A stretch of 64,000 nucleotides of DNA, taken from NCBI RefSeq assembly GCF_900019265.1, contig NZ_CYGX02000047.1, forward strand, positions 1 through 64,000. Direction: 5' to 3'. Of the stretch, positions 27,400 through 36,032 are shown one piece after another. Below the pieces are notes generated by a model. The model was given only the letters and a program-made list of their open reading frames with translations, was not told the origin of the DNA and did not search any database. Position numbers and translations under genes: made by a program. The first letter of the stretch is position 1, and each line of letters opens with the position of its first letter. This stretch comes from Paraburkholderia ribeironis. Its GTDB lineage: Bacteria > Pseudomonadota > Gammaproteobacteria > Burkholderiales > Burkholderiaceae.

Positions 27400-28136
27400 G
27401 CGTGATTCCCTTCAGTCTGAGAGTTGGATTGAACTTTGTTTCCGCTGCCGTCGTTCATGCCGGACGCGTTGCCGCCCTCGCCTGTCTGGCGGACCGCCCC
27501 GTCGCCTGACGATGTCGCGCGATCCGCTGAACGCGGTGCGTGGCCATACCAGCGCGGATAAAACCGTTGCACCGCCTCGCCGTCGAAACGCAGCGCGTGG
27601 CAGCGTCCCAGCTGGAATGGCGGTTTATCGTTGGAATGCTCGTCTGTGCTGTCCGACGATTCGTCTCCTGAACCCGCGTTCGCGCCCGGCGTGCCGTCAT
27701 TGGTGTTCCACACATCGCCGGCGAACGCCTGGATGGCAGCGGTCGGCAGCATTGCGCACAGCTCGGTGAGATGCGTGCAACCGGCCGTGCCGGCCAGCAA
27801 ACGGGCAGCATCGCGACGGAAGTTGTTGAACAGATTGAGCCCGATGAGGGCACGGTAGGCGGGATTGCTGGCCTCGCACAACCCTGGATAGGGCACCCAG
27901 TCGGACGACGCCTCGGCGTCGACGACATTGAGCTTGCGATCGATGGTGATGCGAAGCCAGAGTTCATGGATCGGTTGACCATTGGGCCGGACGCCCGACG
28001 CAAGCGCCACATCGCGTGGCTTTTCGTCGGTCAAGCACGCTTCCACATCCCACAGGCCATCGGCACGCTCATAGGCTTCCGCTCTGATTGCGCGACGGTG
28101 GCGCAATTGACGGGACGCTGGCGGAGAAAGCGGCAT
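27396..28136 (-). CDS. DUF2889 domain protein
   Basis: A 246-residue protein. The N-terminal two thirds match the DUF2889 pattern: RRAIRAEAYERADGLWDVEACLTDEKPRD, IHELWLRITIDRKLNVVDAEA, CEASNPAYRALIGLNLFNNFRRDAARLLAGTAGCTHLTEL and AIQAFAGDVW. There is no known function. A hydrophilic insertion rich in Gly, Ser and Asp (about 165-187) interrupts the domain before GRCHALRFDGEAV, and the last 40 residues are a Gly/Ser/Asn-rich tail. The start at 28136 (MPLSPPA) follows a GAAGGGA-like site. It overlaps sucC by 4 bp. Confidence 0.85.
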   Translation of the reverse strand: MPLSPPASRQLRHRRAIRAEAYERADGLWDVEACLTDEKPRDVALASGVRPNGQPIHELWLRITIDRKLNVVDAEASSDWVPYPGLCEASNPAYRALIGLNLFNNFRRDAARLLAGTAGCTHLTELCAMLPTAAIQAFAGDVWNTNDGTPGANAGSGDESSDSTDEHSNDKPPFQLGRCHALRFDGEAVQRFYPRWYGHAPRSADRATSSGDGAVRQTGEGGNASGMNDGSGNKVQSNSQTEGNHA

Positions 28137-28251
28137 GCGGGAAGGAAAGGCCGGATTGGAAAACCCGTGAATTTTAGCATATCGGGTTTTTGAGACAGGT
28201 CGGAATGCGCAAAAGGCCCTTGCGGCTCGCGCGGGCGGCAACGCTGCGCCA

Positions 28252-28959
28252 CTATTCGTCGCTCAATGTCTCGTCGATGCCTTTAAGGATTTTGCCGATC
28301 GTAGCGCCCGAAAAACCCCGCGTCGCCAGAAAGCGCGCCTGCTTGGCCCGCTCGGCCGGGGTGGCGGGACGCTGGCCGAACTTCTTGCGCCAGACGGCTT
28401 GAGCACGTGCCAATTCGGTCTCGCGCAATTGCGCGCTGGCCTCTTCGACGAGCGCCTGGTCGAGCGCGTGCTGTTTCAGTTCGCCGACGATCCGGCTCGC
28501 GCCCAGCCGCGATGAACGCCGATGAATCAGACTTTGCGCGAAACGGGAGTCGGACAGCCAGTTTTCGGCTTCCAGTGCGTCGAGTACCGCGTCGAGCGAC
28601 TCGTTTTCCTCGACGAACGGTTTCAGTTTGCGTGCGAGTTCGACACGACTGTATTCACGACGTGACAGATAACCGAGCGCACGCCCTTTAAGCGAGCGCT
28701 CGGGCCGTTGGGATTGTTGGGCTTCGTCTTGCCCCGGCTTCGCTTCGCCTGGGATGCGGCGCGAGCGGGTGTAGGTGGTCTCGGAAGGATCCGAGACAGT
28801 GGGCGACGATGATTCAGACTGCGTGCGTCGCGGGCTGTGGCCCGCGGCGCGGTCGTGTGCGTCGAACGATTCGAACGGATCGAACGAATCGTCGCCTTCC
28901 TCGCACGGGCCGTCCGGATGGCGTCCTACATTGGACAACGGCCGGCCCTTGCGCATCAC
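28252..28959 (-). CDS. recX: RecX regulatory protein with N-terminal extension
   Basis: RecX binds RecA filaments and limits their activity. The conserved part starts at about residue 85 (LKGRALGYLSRREYSRVELARKL) and includes DALEAENWLSDSRFAQSLIHRR, GASRIVGELKQHAL, and KQARFLATRGFSGATIGKIL. The first 80 residues are acidic, Ser/Pro-rich and poorly conserved, so the protein (235 residues) is longer than the 166-residue E. coli RecX. It begins 7 bp after the recA stop codon, so the two are surely co-transcribed under LexA. Confidence 0.92.
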   Translation of the reverse strand: MMRKGRPLSNVGRHPDGPCEEGDDSFDPFESFDAHDRAAGHSPRRTQSESSSPTVSDPSETTYTRSRRIPGEAKPGQDEAQQSQRPERSLKGRALGYLSRREYSRVELARKLKPFVEENESLDAVLDALEAENWLSDSRFAQSLIHRRSSRLGASRIVGELKQHALDQALVEEASAQLRETELARAQAVWRKKFGQRPATPAERAKQARFLATRGFSGATIGKILKGIDETLSDE

Positions 28960-28966
28960 GTGATGG

Positions 28967-30043
28967 TTACTTTTCTTCGTCCGCGACTTCGGCGCCTGCG
29001 CCGGTCACTGCTTCGGCCATCGCATTGACGCCCAGCGATTCGCGGATACGGTTTTCGATCTCACGAGCGATGTCCGGATTTTCGCGCAGGAATTCACGCG
29101 CGTTGTCCTTGCCCTGACCGATCCGCTCGCCGTTGTAGCTGTACCATGCGCCGGCCTTGTCGACGATCTTGGCCTGCACGCCGAGATCGATGATTTCGCC
29201 CTGACGCGAAATACCCTCGCCGTACAGGATGTCGAAAATCGCTTCGCGGAACGGCGGCGCCACCTTGTTCTTGACGACCTTCACGCGCGTTTCGTTGCCG
29301 ATCACTTCGTCGTTCTTCTTGATCGAACCGATCCGGCGAATGTCCAGACGCACCGACGCGTAGAACTTCAGCGCGTTACCACCGGTAGTGGTTTCCGGAT
29401 TGCCGAACATCACGCCGATCTTCATGCGGATCTGGTTGATGAAGATCACGAGGCAGTTCGTGCGCTTGATCGTGCCGGTGAGCTTGCGCAGCGCTTGCGA
29501 CATCAGGCGCGCTTGCAGACCCGGCAGCGAGTCGCCCATTTCGCCTTCGATTTCCGCCTTCGGCACGAGTGCCGCGACCGAGTCGATCACGATCATGTCG
29601 ATCGAGCCCGAGCGCACCAGCGCGTCGGCGATTTCGAGCGCCTGTTCGCCCGTGTCCGGCTGCGACACCAGCAGGTCGGCCACGTTCACGCCGAGCTTGC
29701 CCGCGTACTGGATGTCCAGCGCGTGTTCCGCGTCGATGAACGCCGCCGTGCCGCCGAGCTTCTGCATTTCGGCGATGACTTGCAGCGTCAGCGTGGTTTT
29801 ACCGGATGATTCCGGGCCATAGATTTCGACCACACGGCCACGCGGCAAACCGCCGACGCCCAGTGCGATGTCCAGACCGAGCGATCCGGTTGAGACCACC
29901 TGGATGTCTTCGACTGCCTCACCTGCGCCGAGCCGCATGACCGACCCTTTGCCGAACTGCTTTTCGATCTGCGCGAGCGCGGCAGCCAATGCCTTGCTCT
30001 TTTCAGCAGTCAGTCCAGCCGAGCCTTTCTTGCTTTCTTCCAT
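28967..30043 (-). CDS. recA: Recombinase RecA
   Basis: DNA strand-exchange ATPase and LexA co-protease. The 358-residue protein begins MEESKKGSAGL. It carries Walker A GPESSGKTTL, the MIVIDSVAALVPKAEIEGE region (Walker B and L1), the L2 segment IRMKIGVMFGNPETTTGGNALKFYASVR, and an acidic C-terminus EVADEEK. The start at 30043 is set by alignment and an AAAGGA site. A LexA box and sigma70-like promoter lie about 100 bp upstream. Confidence 0.98.
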   Translation of the reverse strand: MEESKKGSAGLTAEKSKALAAALAQIEKQFGKGSVMRLGAGEAVEDIQVVSTGSLGLDIALGVGGLPRGRVVEIYGPESSGKTTLTLQVIAEMQKLGGTAAFIDAEHALDIQYAGKLGVNVADLLVSQPDTGEQALEIADALVRSGSIDMIVIDSVAALVPKAEIEGEMGDSLPGLQARLMSQALRKLTGTIKRTNCLVIFINQIRMKIGVMFGNPETTTGGNALKFYASVRLDIRRIGSIKKNDEVIGNETRVKVVKNKVAPPFREAIFDILYGEGISRQGEIIDLGVQAKIVDKAGAWYSYNGERIGQGKDNAREFLRENPDIAREIENRIRESLGVNAMAEAVTGAGAEVADEEK

Positions 30044-30144
30044 GAATCGTCCTTTGCTATGATGAACGGCGTCTGAGGCAGGTGTGCGGCCCAATTTCAA
30101 CCGGATTCAACTTATCCATGAAGGACAGCACACGAAACTCAGAT

Positions 30145-30173
30145 ACTGTATAAAAAAACAGTAGTTTTGGCAA
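30145..30173 (-). promoter_or_regulatory. recA promoter with LexA (SOS) box
   Basis: CTGTATAAAAAAACAG at 30146-30161 matches the LexA consensus CTGT-N8-ACAG exactly. On the minus strand a -35 TTGCCA (complement of 30168-30173) and a -10 TACAGT (complement of 30145-30150) are 17 bp apart, and the box covers the spacer and -10. This is the expected LexA-repressed recA promoter. Confidence 0.9.
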
Positions 30174-30292
30174 GCGCGATTCTCATGCGAACGCGCATTT
30201 TTACTGTCGCGTCGTCCAAACTACCCACAATCATTTTCGGAGACCGCTGTGCGCCGGGCACCCTCGGTGCCAGCAAGCCAGGTTGGCGCATC

Positions 30293-31072
30293 ATGCGAAT
30301 TCTGATTGCCGAAGACGACAGCATACTCGCGGACGGTCTGGTTCGATCACTCCGCCAATCGGCCTATGCGGTCGATCATGTGAAGAACGGCGTCGAAGCC
30401 GACACCGCGCTGTCGATGCAGACTTTCGACCTGCTGATTCTCGATCTGGGCCTGCCGCGCATGTCGGGCCTCGAGGTGCTGCGCCGTCTGCGCGCCCGCA
30501 ATTCCAACCTGCCGGTGCTGATCCTGACCGCCGCCGACAGCGTCGACGAACGCGTCAAGGGCCTCGATCTCGGCGCCGACGACTACATGGCGAAGCCCTT
30601 CGCGCTGAACGAACTCGAAGCACGCGTGCGCGCGCTGACCCGGCGCGGCGCGGGCGGCGGCCCGACGGTCGTGCGGCACGGCTCGCTGTCGTTCGACCAG
30701 GTCGGCCGGATCGCCCATGTGAACGACCAGGTGATCGACCTGTCGGCGCGCGAACTCGGCCTGCTCGAAGTGCTCCTGCAACGGATCGGCCGACTGGTCT
30801 CGAAGGAGCAACTGGTCGACCACCTGTGCGAGTGGGGCGAGGAAGTCAGCAACAACGCGATCGAGGTCTACGTGCACCGCCTGCGCAAGAAGATCGAGCC
30901 GAGCGGCGTACGCATCATCACCGTGCGCGGCCTCGGCTACTGCCTCGAAAAAGCGCCGCCGCCCGCGAGCACAGGCGCGGCGGGGGCGAGCGCAGCGCCC
31001 GCCCCCGCCGCGCCTGAATCACCCGCTTCGCCGCCGACCGGCGCGATGCCGGCGAGTCACCACTACAAATAG
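30293..31072 (+). CDS. OmpR/PhoB-family response regulator
   Basis: A 259-residue DNA-binding regulator. The receiver domain has D8, D9 and phospho-acceptor D51 (LILDLGLP), with the conserved Lys in YMAKPFA. The winged-helix effector domain contains LSARELGLLEVLLQRIGRLVSKEQL, VYVHRLRKKI and TVRGLGYCL. A 35-residue Ala/Pro-rich tail follows the usual end, which is unusual. The start at 30293 (MRILIAED) begins the receiver directly. It is divergent from recA, and the histidine kinase follows 9 bp after its stop; signal and targets are unknown (QseB/TctD-like). Confidence 0.93.
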   Translation: MRILIAEDDSILADGLVRSLRQSAYAVDHVKNGVEADTALSMQTFDLLILDLGLPRMSGLEVLRRLRARNSNLPVLILTAADSVDERVKGLDLGADDYMAKPFALNELEARVRALTRRGAGGGPTVVRHGSLSFDQVGRIAHVNDQVIDLSARELGLLEVLLQRIGRLVSKEQLVDHLCEWGEEVSNNAIEVYVHRLRKKIEPSGVRIITVRGLGYCLEKAPPPASTGAAGASAAPAPAAPESPASPPTGAMPASHHYK

Positions 31073-31081
31073 AGGACATCT

Positions 31082-32620
31082 ATGTCCGTGCGCGCAGACC
31101 GCGCCACGGCGCACGCGGCGGACCTCGACGAGGCTCGCGACGAGCGCTACGCCAATCCGTTCGCTCCGCCCGACGAAACCGAAGCCGCCGCCGCAGCGCG
31201 CCCGCGTTCGCTGTTCGGCGAGATTCTCGACTGGATGCTGGCGCCGTTGCTGCTGCTGTGGCCGATGAGCCTCGCTGTCACCTACCTGGTCGCCAAGTCG
31301 ATCGCGAACGGGCCGTTCGACCGCGCGCTCGAGACCGACGCCTACGTGCTCGCGCGCCAGATTCATCCGGTCAACGGCGTGGCGGAGCTGTCGCTGCCCG
31401 ATTCCACCCGCGATTTTCTGCGCACCGACAACGTCGACAGCGTATTCTACCAGGTGCTCGGCACACGCGGCGAACTGGTCGCCGGCGAGCGTGACATGCC
31501 GCTGCCGCATGAAGAGGACCGGCCGCAATCGGGCATCGTCGAGTTCCGTGATGACGTGCTGCGCGGCAACGATATCCGCGTCGCCTACACGACCGTCGAG
31601 TTTCCGCAGACGCCGGGCGCACAGCCAGTGCTGGTGCAGGTCGCCGAAACGCTCGACAAACGCAGCCAGCTTGCCAACGACATCATCAAAGGCGTGATCC
31701 TGCCGCAGTTCGTGATCCTGCCGCTCGCGATCCTGCTGGTTTGGTTCGGCCTGTCGCGCGGCCTCGCGCCGCTGCACGCGCTGCAGGCGCACATCCGCGC
31801 GCGCCGCCCGGACGATCTGTCGCCGCTGGAAGCGCGCCGGGCGCCGCCGGAGATCGAGCCGCTGGTGACCTCGTTCAACGATCTGCTGACGCGCCTCGAA
31901 CAGAACATGGAGCTGCAAAAGCGCTTCATCGCCGACGCGGCGCACCAGATGAAAACGCCGCTCGCCGGCCTGCGCACCCAGGCCGAACTGGCGCTGCGTC
32001 AAGATGCGTCGGCCGAAGTGCACCGCTCGCTCGAACAGATCGCGACCAGTTCGGAGCACGCCGCGCGGCTCGTCACACAGCTGCTGGCGCTGGCGCGCGC
32101 GGAAAACCGCATGTCGGGGCAAATCTTCACGCCGGTCGAAGTGGGCGAGGTCGCGCGCAACGCGGTGCGCGACTGGGTGCAAGCCGCGCTCGCGAAGCAG
32201 ATGGACCTTGGCTATGAAGCGCCCGACGAGCCGGTCGAAGTCGACGGCAATCAGGTCATGTTGCGCGAAATGCTGTCGAACCTGATTGATAACGCGATCC
32301 GCTACACGCCGCCGGGAGGGCGCATTACCGTCAGGGTGAGGCACGACGCGGCGGCGCGGCGCGTGCATCTGGAAGTCGAGGACACCGGCCTCGGCATTCC
32401 GGCCGCCGAGCGCTCACGGGTGCTCGAGCGCTTCTACCGGATACTCGGTCGCGAAGGCGACGGCAGCGGCCTCGGGCTGGCGATCGTGCGCGAGATCGCG
32501 GCCGTGCACGGCGGCGAACTGACGATCGACGACAACGTTTATCAGGAGTCGCCGCGGCTCGCGGGGACGCTGGTACGTGTCAGCCTGCGTGTGCACGAAC
32601 GGGGGCGGGACTTACCCTAA
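31082..32620 (+). CDS. Two-component sensor histidine kinase (TctE/QseC-like)
   Basis: A 512-residue inner-membrane kinase. A cytoplasmic N-terminal stretch of about 45 residues precedes the first helix (LAPLLLLWPMSLAVTYLV), a periplasmic domain of about 140 residues of the two-component sensor N-terminal type follows, then a second helix (FVILPLAILLVWFGLS). The H-box RFIADAAHQMKTPLAGL has phospho-acceptor H288, and the ATPase domain has NLIDNAIRYTPPGG, DTGLGIP and GSGLGLAIV. It pairs with the response regulator upstream. The ligand cannot be read, though TctE relatives sense tricarboxylates. Confidence 0.93.
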   Translation: MSVRADRATAHAADLDEARDERYANPFAPPDETEAAAAARPRSLFGEILDWMLAPLLLLWPMSLAVTYLVAKSIANGPFDRALETDAYVLARQIHPVNGVAELSLPDSTRDFLRTDNVDSVFYQVLGTRGELVAGERDMPLPHEEDRPQSGIVEFRDDVLRGNDIRVAYTTVEFPQTPGAQPVLVQVAETLDKRSQLANDIIKGVILPQFVILPLAILLVWFGLSRGLAPLHALQAHIRARRPDDLSPLEARRAPPEIEPLVTSFNDLLTRLEQNMELQKRFIADAAHQMKTPLAGLRTQAELALRQDASAEVHRSLEQIATSSEHAARLVTQLLALARAENRMSGQIFTPVEVGEVARNAVRDWVQAALAKQMDLGYEAPDEPVEVDGNQVMLREMLSNLIDNAIRYTPPGGRITVRVRHDAAARRVHLEVEDTGLGIPAAERSRVLERFYRILGREGDGSGLGLAIVREIAAVHGGELTIDDNVYQESPRLAGTLVRVSLRVHERGRDLP

Positions 32621-32845
32621 CGCGTCTTGAGCGCAAAGCGGCAGTCGCGCCGTTTACCGAGATTTTGATGGATCTTATTGCAATATAGCGGCAATTTGAC
32701 AGATATTGCCCGCCCTTCCATGCCTTTTGGAGCCGCGCCATTTACCCGTGCCGCGTCAGTACGCCGTAAGTTTCCACTCCAATAATCGGTTTCACGGGAA
32801 TGCCTTCAGGGTGGTTCGCGTGCATATCAATATTGGAGACGACAT

Positions 32846-34504
32846 ATGGCTACTGTTGGCGGGCAGATCTCGCCCGTGCCGATGACGCGCGAGGAGAAAC
32901 GGGTAATCTTCGCATCGTCGCTGGGCACGGTTTTCGAGTGGTACGACTTTTATCTGGCCGGCTCGCTCGCGGCCTTCATCAGCAAGAGCTTCTTCTCCGG
33001 CGTCAATCCGACTGCCGCCTTCATTTTCACGCTGCTCAGTTTCGCCGCCGGCTTCGCGGTCCGGCCGTTCGGCGCGATCGTGTTCGGTCGGCTCGGCGAT
33101 ATGGTCGGGCGCAAGTACACGTTCCTCATCACGATCGTGATCATGGGCCTGTCGACCTTCCTCGTCGGCTTCCTGCCTGGCTATGCGGCGATGGGCATTG
33201 CTTCGCCGGTGCTCTTCATCGCGATGCGCATGGCGCAAGGCCTCGCGCTTGGCGGCGAGTACGGCGGCGCCGCAACCTACGTGGCCGAACACGCGCCGGC
33301 GGGACGCCGCGGGTTCTACACCGCGTGGATCCAGACGACCGCCACGCTCGGCCTGTTCCTGTCGCTGCTGGTGATTCTCGGCGTACGCACGGCAATGGGC
33401 GAAGACGCGTTCGGCGCATGGGGCTGGCGCATTCCGTTCATCCTGTCGATCATCCTGCTAGCGGTGTCGGTGTGGATTCGTCTGCAACTGCATGAATCGC
33501 CGGTGTTCGAGCGCATCAAAGCCGAGGGCAAGACCTCCAAGGCGCCGCTGTCCGAAGCGTTCGGCCAATGGAAAAATCTGAAGGTCGTGATTCTCGCGCT
33601 GGTCGGCCTGACCGCCGGCCAGGCCGTGGTCTGGTACACCGGCCAGTTCTACACACTGTTCTTCCTGACGCAGACGCTGAAGGTCGACGGCAGCAGCTCC
33701 AACATCATGATCGCGATCGCGCTGCTGATCGGCACGCCGTTCTTTCTGTTCTTCGGCTCGCTGTCGGACCGCATCGGCCGCAAACCGGTCATCATGGTCG
33801 GCCTGCTGATCGCCGCGTTGACGTACTTCCCGCTGTTCAAGGCGCTGACGCACTACACGAATCCGGCGCTGGAAGCCGCAACCGCAAAGTCGCCGATCGT
33901 CGTGATCGCGGATCCGTCAGAGTGCTCGTTCCAGTTCAACCCGGTCGGTACGGCCAAGTTCACGAGTTCGTGCGACATCGCGAAGAGCGCGCTGTCGAGG
34001 GCGGGCCTGAACTACGACAACGTCGCGGCGCCGGCGGGCACGCAGGCGCAGATCAGGGTCGGCGACACGGTGGTCAACACGTTTGACGGCCGGGCTCCCG
34101 ACGCGAAGGAGCAAGGCAAGCTGTTCGAGAAGACCCTCGCTGCGACATTGAAGGCCGCCGGCTATCCGCCGAAGGCCGATCCGTCGCAGATCAATTGGCC
34201 GATGAGCGTGGTGATCCTGACGATCCTCGTGATCTACGTGACAATGGTCTACGGCCCGATTGCGGCGATGCTGGTGGAGATGTTCCCGACGCGCATTCGC
34301 TATACGTCGATGTCGCTGCCGTATCACATCGGCAACGGCTGGTTCGGCGGCTTCCTGCCAGCGACGGCTTTCGCGATCGTCGCGGCGAAGGGCAACATCT
34401 ACTCGGGGCTGTGGTATCCGATCATAATCGCGCTGATCACCTTCGTGATCGGCATGCTGTTCGTCAGGGAAACCAAGGACTCGGACATCTACGCAAAGGA
34501 CTGA
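32846..34504 (+). CDS. MFS metabolite:H+ symporter with large periplasmic loop
   Basis: A 552-residue transporter of the MHS subfamily (ShiA/ProP-like). The cytoplasmic-loop motif GRLGDMVGRKYT (2-3) and its repeat GSLSDRIGRKP (8-9) are clear, and the opening SSLGTVFEWYDFYLAG is typical of MHS. Between about residues 335 and 450 there is an insertion of about 110 soluble residues containing two Cys, placed on the periplasmic side between helices 9 and 10. Substrate is unknown. The start at 32846 lies 9 bp after GGAGA. Confidence 0.88.
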   Translation: MATVGGQISPVPMTREEKRVIFASSLGTVFEWYDFYLAGSLAAFISKSFFSGVNPTAAFIFTLLSFAAGFAVRPFGAIVFGRLGDMVGRKYTFLITIVIMGLSTFLVGFLPGYAAMGIASPVLFIAMRMAQGLALGGEYGGAATYVAEHAPAGRRGFYTAWIQTTATLGLFLSLLVILGVRTAMGEDAFGAWGWRIPFILSIILLAVSVWIRLQLHESPVFERIKAEGKTSKAPLSEAFGQWKNLKVVILALVGLTAGQAVVWYTGQFYTLFFLTQTLKVDGSSSNIMIAIALLIGTPFFLFFGSLSDRIGRKPVIMVGLLIAALTYFPLFKALTHYTNPALEAATAKSPIVVIADPSECSFQFNPVGTAKFTSSCDIAKSALSRAGLNYDNVAAPAGTQAQIRVGDTVVNTFDGRAPDAKEQGKLFEKTLAATLKAAGYPPKADPSQINWPMSVVILTILVIYVTMVYGPIAAMLVEMFPTRIRYTSMSLPYHIGNGWFGGFLPATAFAIVAAKGNIYSGLWYPIIIALITFVIGMLFVRETKDSDIYAKD

Positions 34505-34549
34505 ACTAGCTGATCGCCGGACAGCCTTAAAAAAGTTGCGCGCCGGGGG

Positions 34550-34578
34550 TTGACAGCCTCCGGTGCGGTCAGCATAAT
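34550..34578 (+). promoter_or_regulatory. tRNA-Met promoter
   Basis: TTGACA (34550-34555) and CATAAT (34573-34578) are separated by exactly 17 bp, with the tRNA 5' end 12 bp downstream. This is a near-consensus sigma70 promoter. Confidence 0.85.
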
Positions 34579-34590
34579 CTCGCTTCTTTC

Positions 34591-34667
<77 letters not shown>

Positions 34668-34673
34668 GCTTCA

Positions 34674-34710
34674 AAAAAAGCCGCTGTCCCGCAAGGGCAG
34701 CGGCTTTTTT
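34674..34710 (+). terminator. Terminator of tRNA-Met
   Basis: GCCGCTG...CAGCGGC stem with a GCAA tetraloop region, an A-run before and six T after, 7 bp beyond the tRNA CCA end. Confidence 0.9.
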
Positions 34711-35019
34711 GTGTTGGTTGTTTTGGCTCGTCCCCTGCCGTCGTCACACAGATGGCTTACGGATCGGGGCAAGCTGACTCGACAACTCAACAAGGCAAAG
34801 CGCCTTTTCAAGCGCCTCCCGATCACGCTAGAGGAAACGCCAAGGCTGCGAATTTCACCGCCTCGGTCGGCGCGTGCGATACCGTCTCCCCACCGTAGTC
34901 GCCCTACCATCGTGCTACCATCACCAAATCGCCAGTTGCAAGAAAAAGCCGCTGATCCTCAAGGTTCAGCGGCTTTTTTGATTTGGCTTTCCCGATTGCA
35001 ACTTCAAGGAGATCTCTTG
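34711..35019. other. Spacer between two similar terminators
   Basis: 309 bp with no supportable gene. A plus-strand frame is open and continues into the next gene, but its sequence is Arg/Pro-rich and its ATG at 34711 touches the terminator T-run. The second terminator at 34943-34979 resembles the tRNA terminator. Confidence 0.5.
34943..34979 (+). terminator. Second terminator-like hairpin, paralogous to the tRNA terminator
   Basis: AAAAAGCCGCTGA pairs with TCAGCGGCTTTTTT. It shares the A-run, the GCCGCTG stem base, the CAAGG loop side and the T-run with the hairpin at 34674-34710, suggesting a duplication. The next gene starts only 41 bp later. Confidence 0.75.
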
Positions 35020-35370
35020 ATGACGTTCCGCACCGCCGCGCTCGCCGTGGCTACCGCTTCCATCGCGCTGCTCGGCACTGCGTCGACGTTAGCCGCTCAA
35101 GCGCAGACCCCGCCCGACAGCCAGTGGCGCACCAGCCAGCTCACCCTTTCCACGCTGCTGCAGGACGGCTACCGGATCGTCGCGGTCGTGAGCGGCGCGC
35201 ATGGCAACGCAGGGCCCGCCGACACGATCTTCGTCCAGCGCGATCAGAGCGCGTTCAAATGCATCGATCCGCAGCAGTCGGACGCGAGAGCGAAAACGCC
35301 CACTGCGCCGCCCGCCTGTTTCGAACTGGCGCCGCCGTCGGGGACGCCGCCCGCCGCCGAATCGAAGTAA
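35020..35370 (+). CDS. Small exported protein of unknown function
   Basis: A 116-residue protein with a clear Sec signal peptide (MTFRTAALAVATASIALLG...AQA, cleavage near residue 28). The mature part SQWRTSQLTLSTLLQDGYRIVAVV looks like a small secreted domain, with two Cys (FKCID and PACFEL) that could form a disulfide. The C-terminus is Pro/Ala-rich. The start at 35020 is supported by AAGGAGAT at 35006-35013. I do not recognise a function. Confidence 0.8.
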   Translation: MTFRTAALAVATASIALLGTASTLAAQAQTPPDSQWRTSQLTLSTLLQDGYRIVAVVSGAHGNAGPADTIFVQRDQSAFKCIDPQQSDARAKTPTAPPACFELAPPSGTPPAAESK

Positions 35371-35451
35371 CCCTCGAAGTAATCCTTGAAGTAACTCTGT
35401 TAGCCCGCGCACTGATCGGCGCGGGCCACCGCCTCGCCACACGAACACGCA

Positions 35452-35895
35452 TCACCGATCCACCAGCCGGCTCAGATTGCCGCGCACCCGCTGCAAGAGC
35501 CCGATCAGTTGCGCCGTCTCGTCGGCGGTGAAGCCGTCGAGCGCCTCGAGCGCGACTTCATCGCCCACCTTGCGCGCTTTGCCGAGCGTGCGCTCGGCCT
35601 TCGCCGTCATGCGCACCTGATGCTCGCGACGGTCCTGCGGATTGGCCGCCCGTTCGATCCAGCCGCCCTCCTCCATCCGGTCCAGCAGACGCCCCGCCGA
35701 AATCGGCGCAACTTCGAGCAGATCGGCCAGCCGCGCCTGATTGATGTCGCCGTAATGCGCGAGATAGGACAGCACGCGGCACTGTGCGCGCGTCAGATCC
35801 ACCGACGATTTCGCAAGATCGTCGAACCGCTTGCCCGCCAACCGGCCGACGTCGTGAACCAGAAAGCCGAAGCGCTCTTCGAGTTGGGTTTTCAT
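35452..35895 (-). CDS. MarR-family transcriptional regulator
   Basis: A 147-residue winged-helix regulator. It has the MarR core: LTRAQCRVLSYLAHYGDINQARLADLLEVAPISAGRLLDRMEEGGWIERAANPQDRREHQVRMT, with the wing D-R-R motif in PQDRREHQV. It is divergent from an EmrB-type efflux pump, with a 36-bp palindrome between them at 35984-36019. The usual logic is repression of the pump relieved by a small phenolic or drug ligand; that is inferred from position. Confidence 0.93.
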   Translation of the reverse strand: MKTQLEERFGFLVHDVGRLAGKRFDDLAKSSVDLTRAQCRVLSYLAHYGDINQARLADLLEVAPISAGRLLDRMEEGGWIERAANPQDRREHQVRMTAKAERTLGKARKVGDEVALEALDGFTADETAQLIGLLQRVRGNLSRLVDR

Positions 35896-35983
35896 GCGCG
35901 GATTATACGAAAACCCTGTGTCTTCCAGTGTCGTCGGGTGCGCAATTCATTGTGCGCACAACTCCCAATGACGAGCTCCCGCC

Positions 35984-36019
35984 TCGTCGATATAATAAGC
36001 ATGCTTACTATATCGACGA
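35984..36019. promoter_or_regulatory. MarR operator candidate: 36-bp near-perfect palindrome
   Basis: The left arm TCGTCGATATAATAAGCA (35984-36001) and the complement of the right arm (36002-36019) differ at one position, with GCATGC at the centre. It ends 13 bp before the pump start codon and contains TATAAT-like sequence, so a bound repressor would block transcription. Confidence 0.8.
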
Positions 36020-36032
36020 CCGCCGCCCATCC

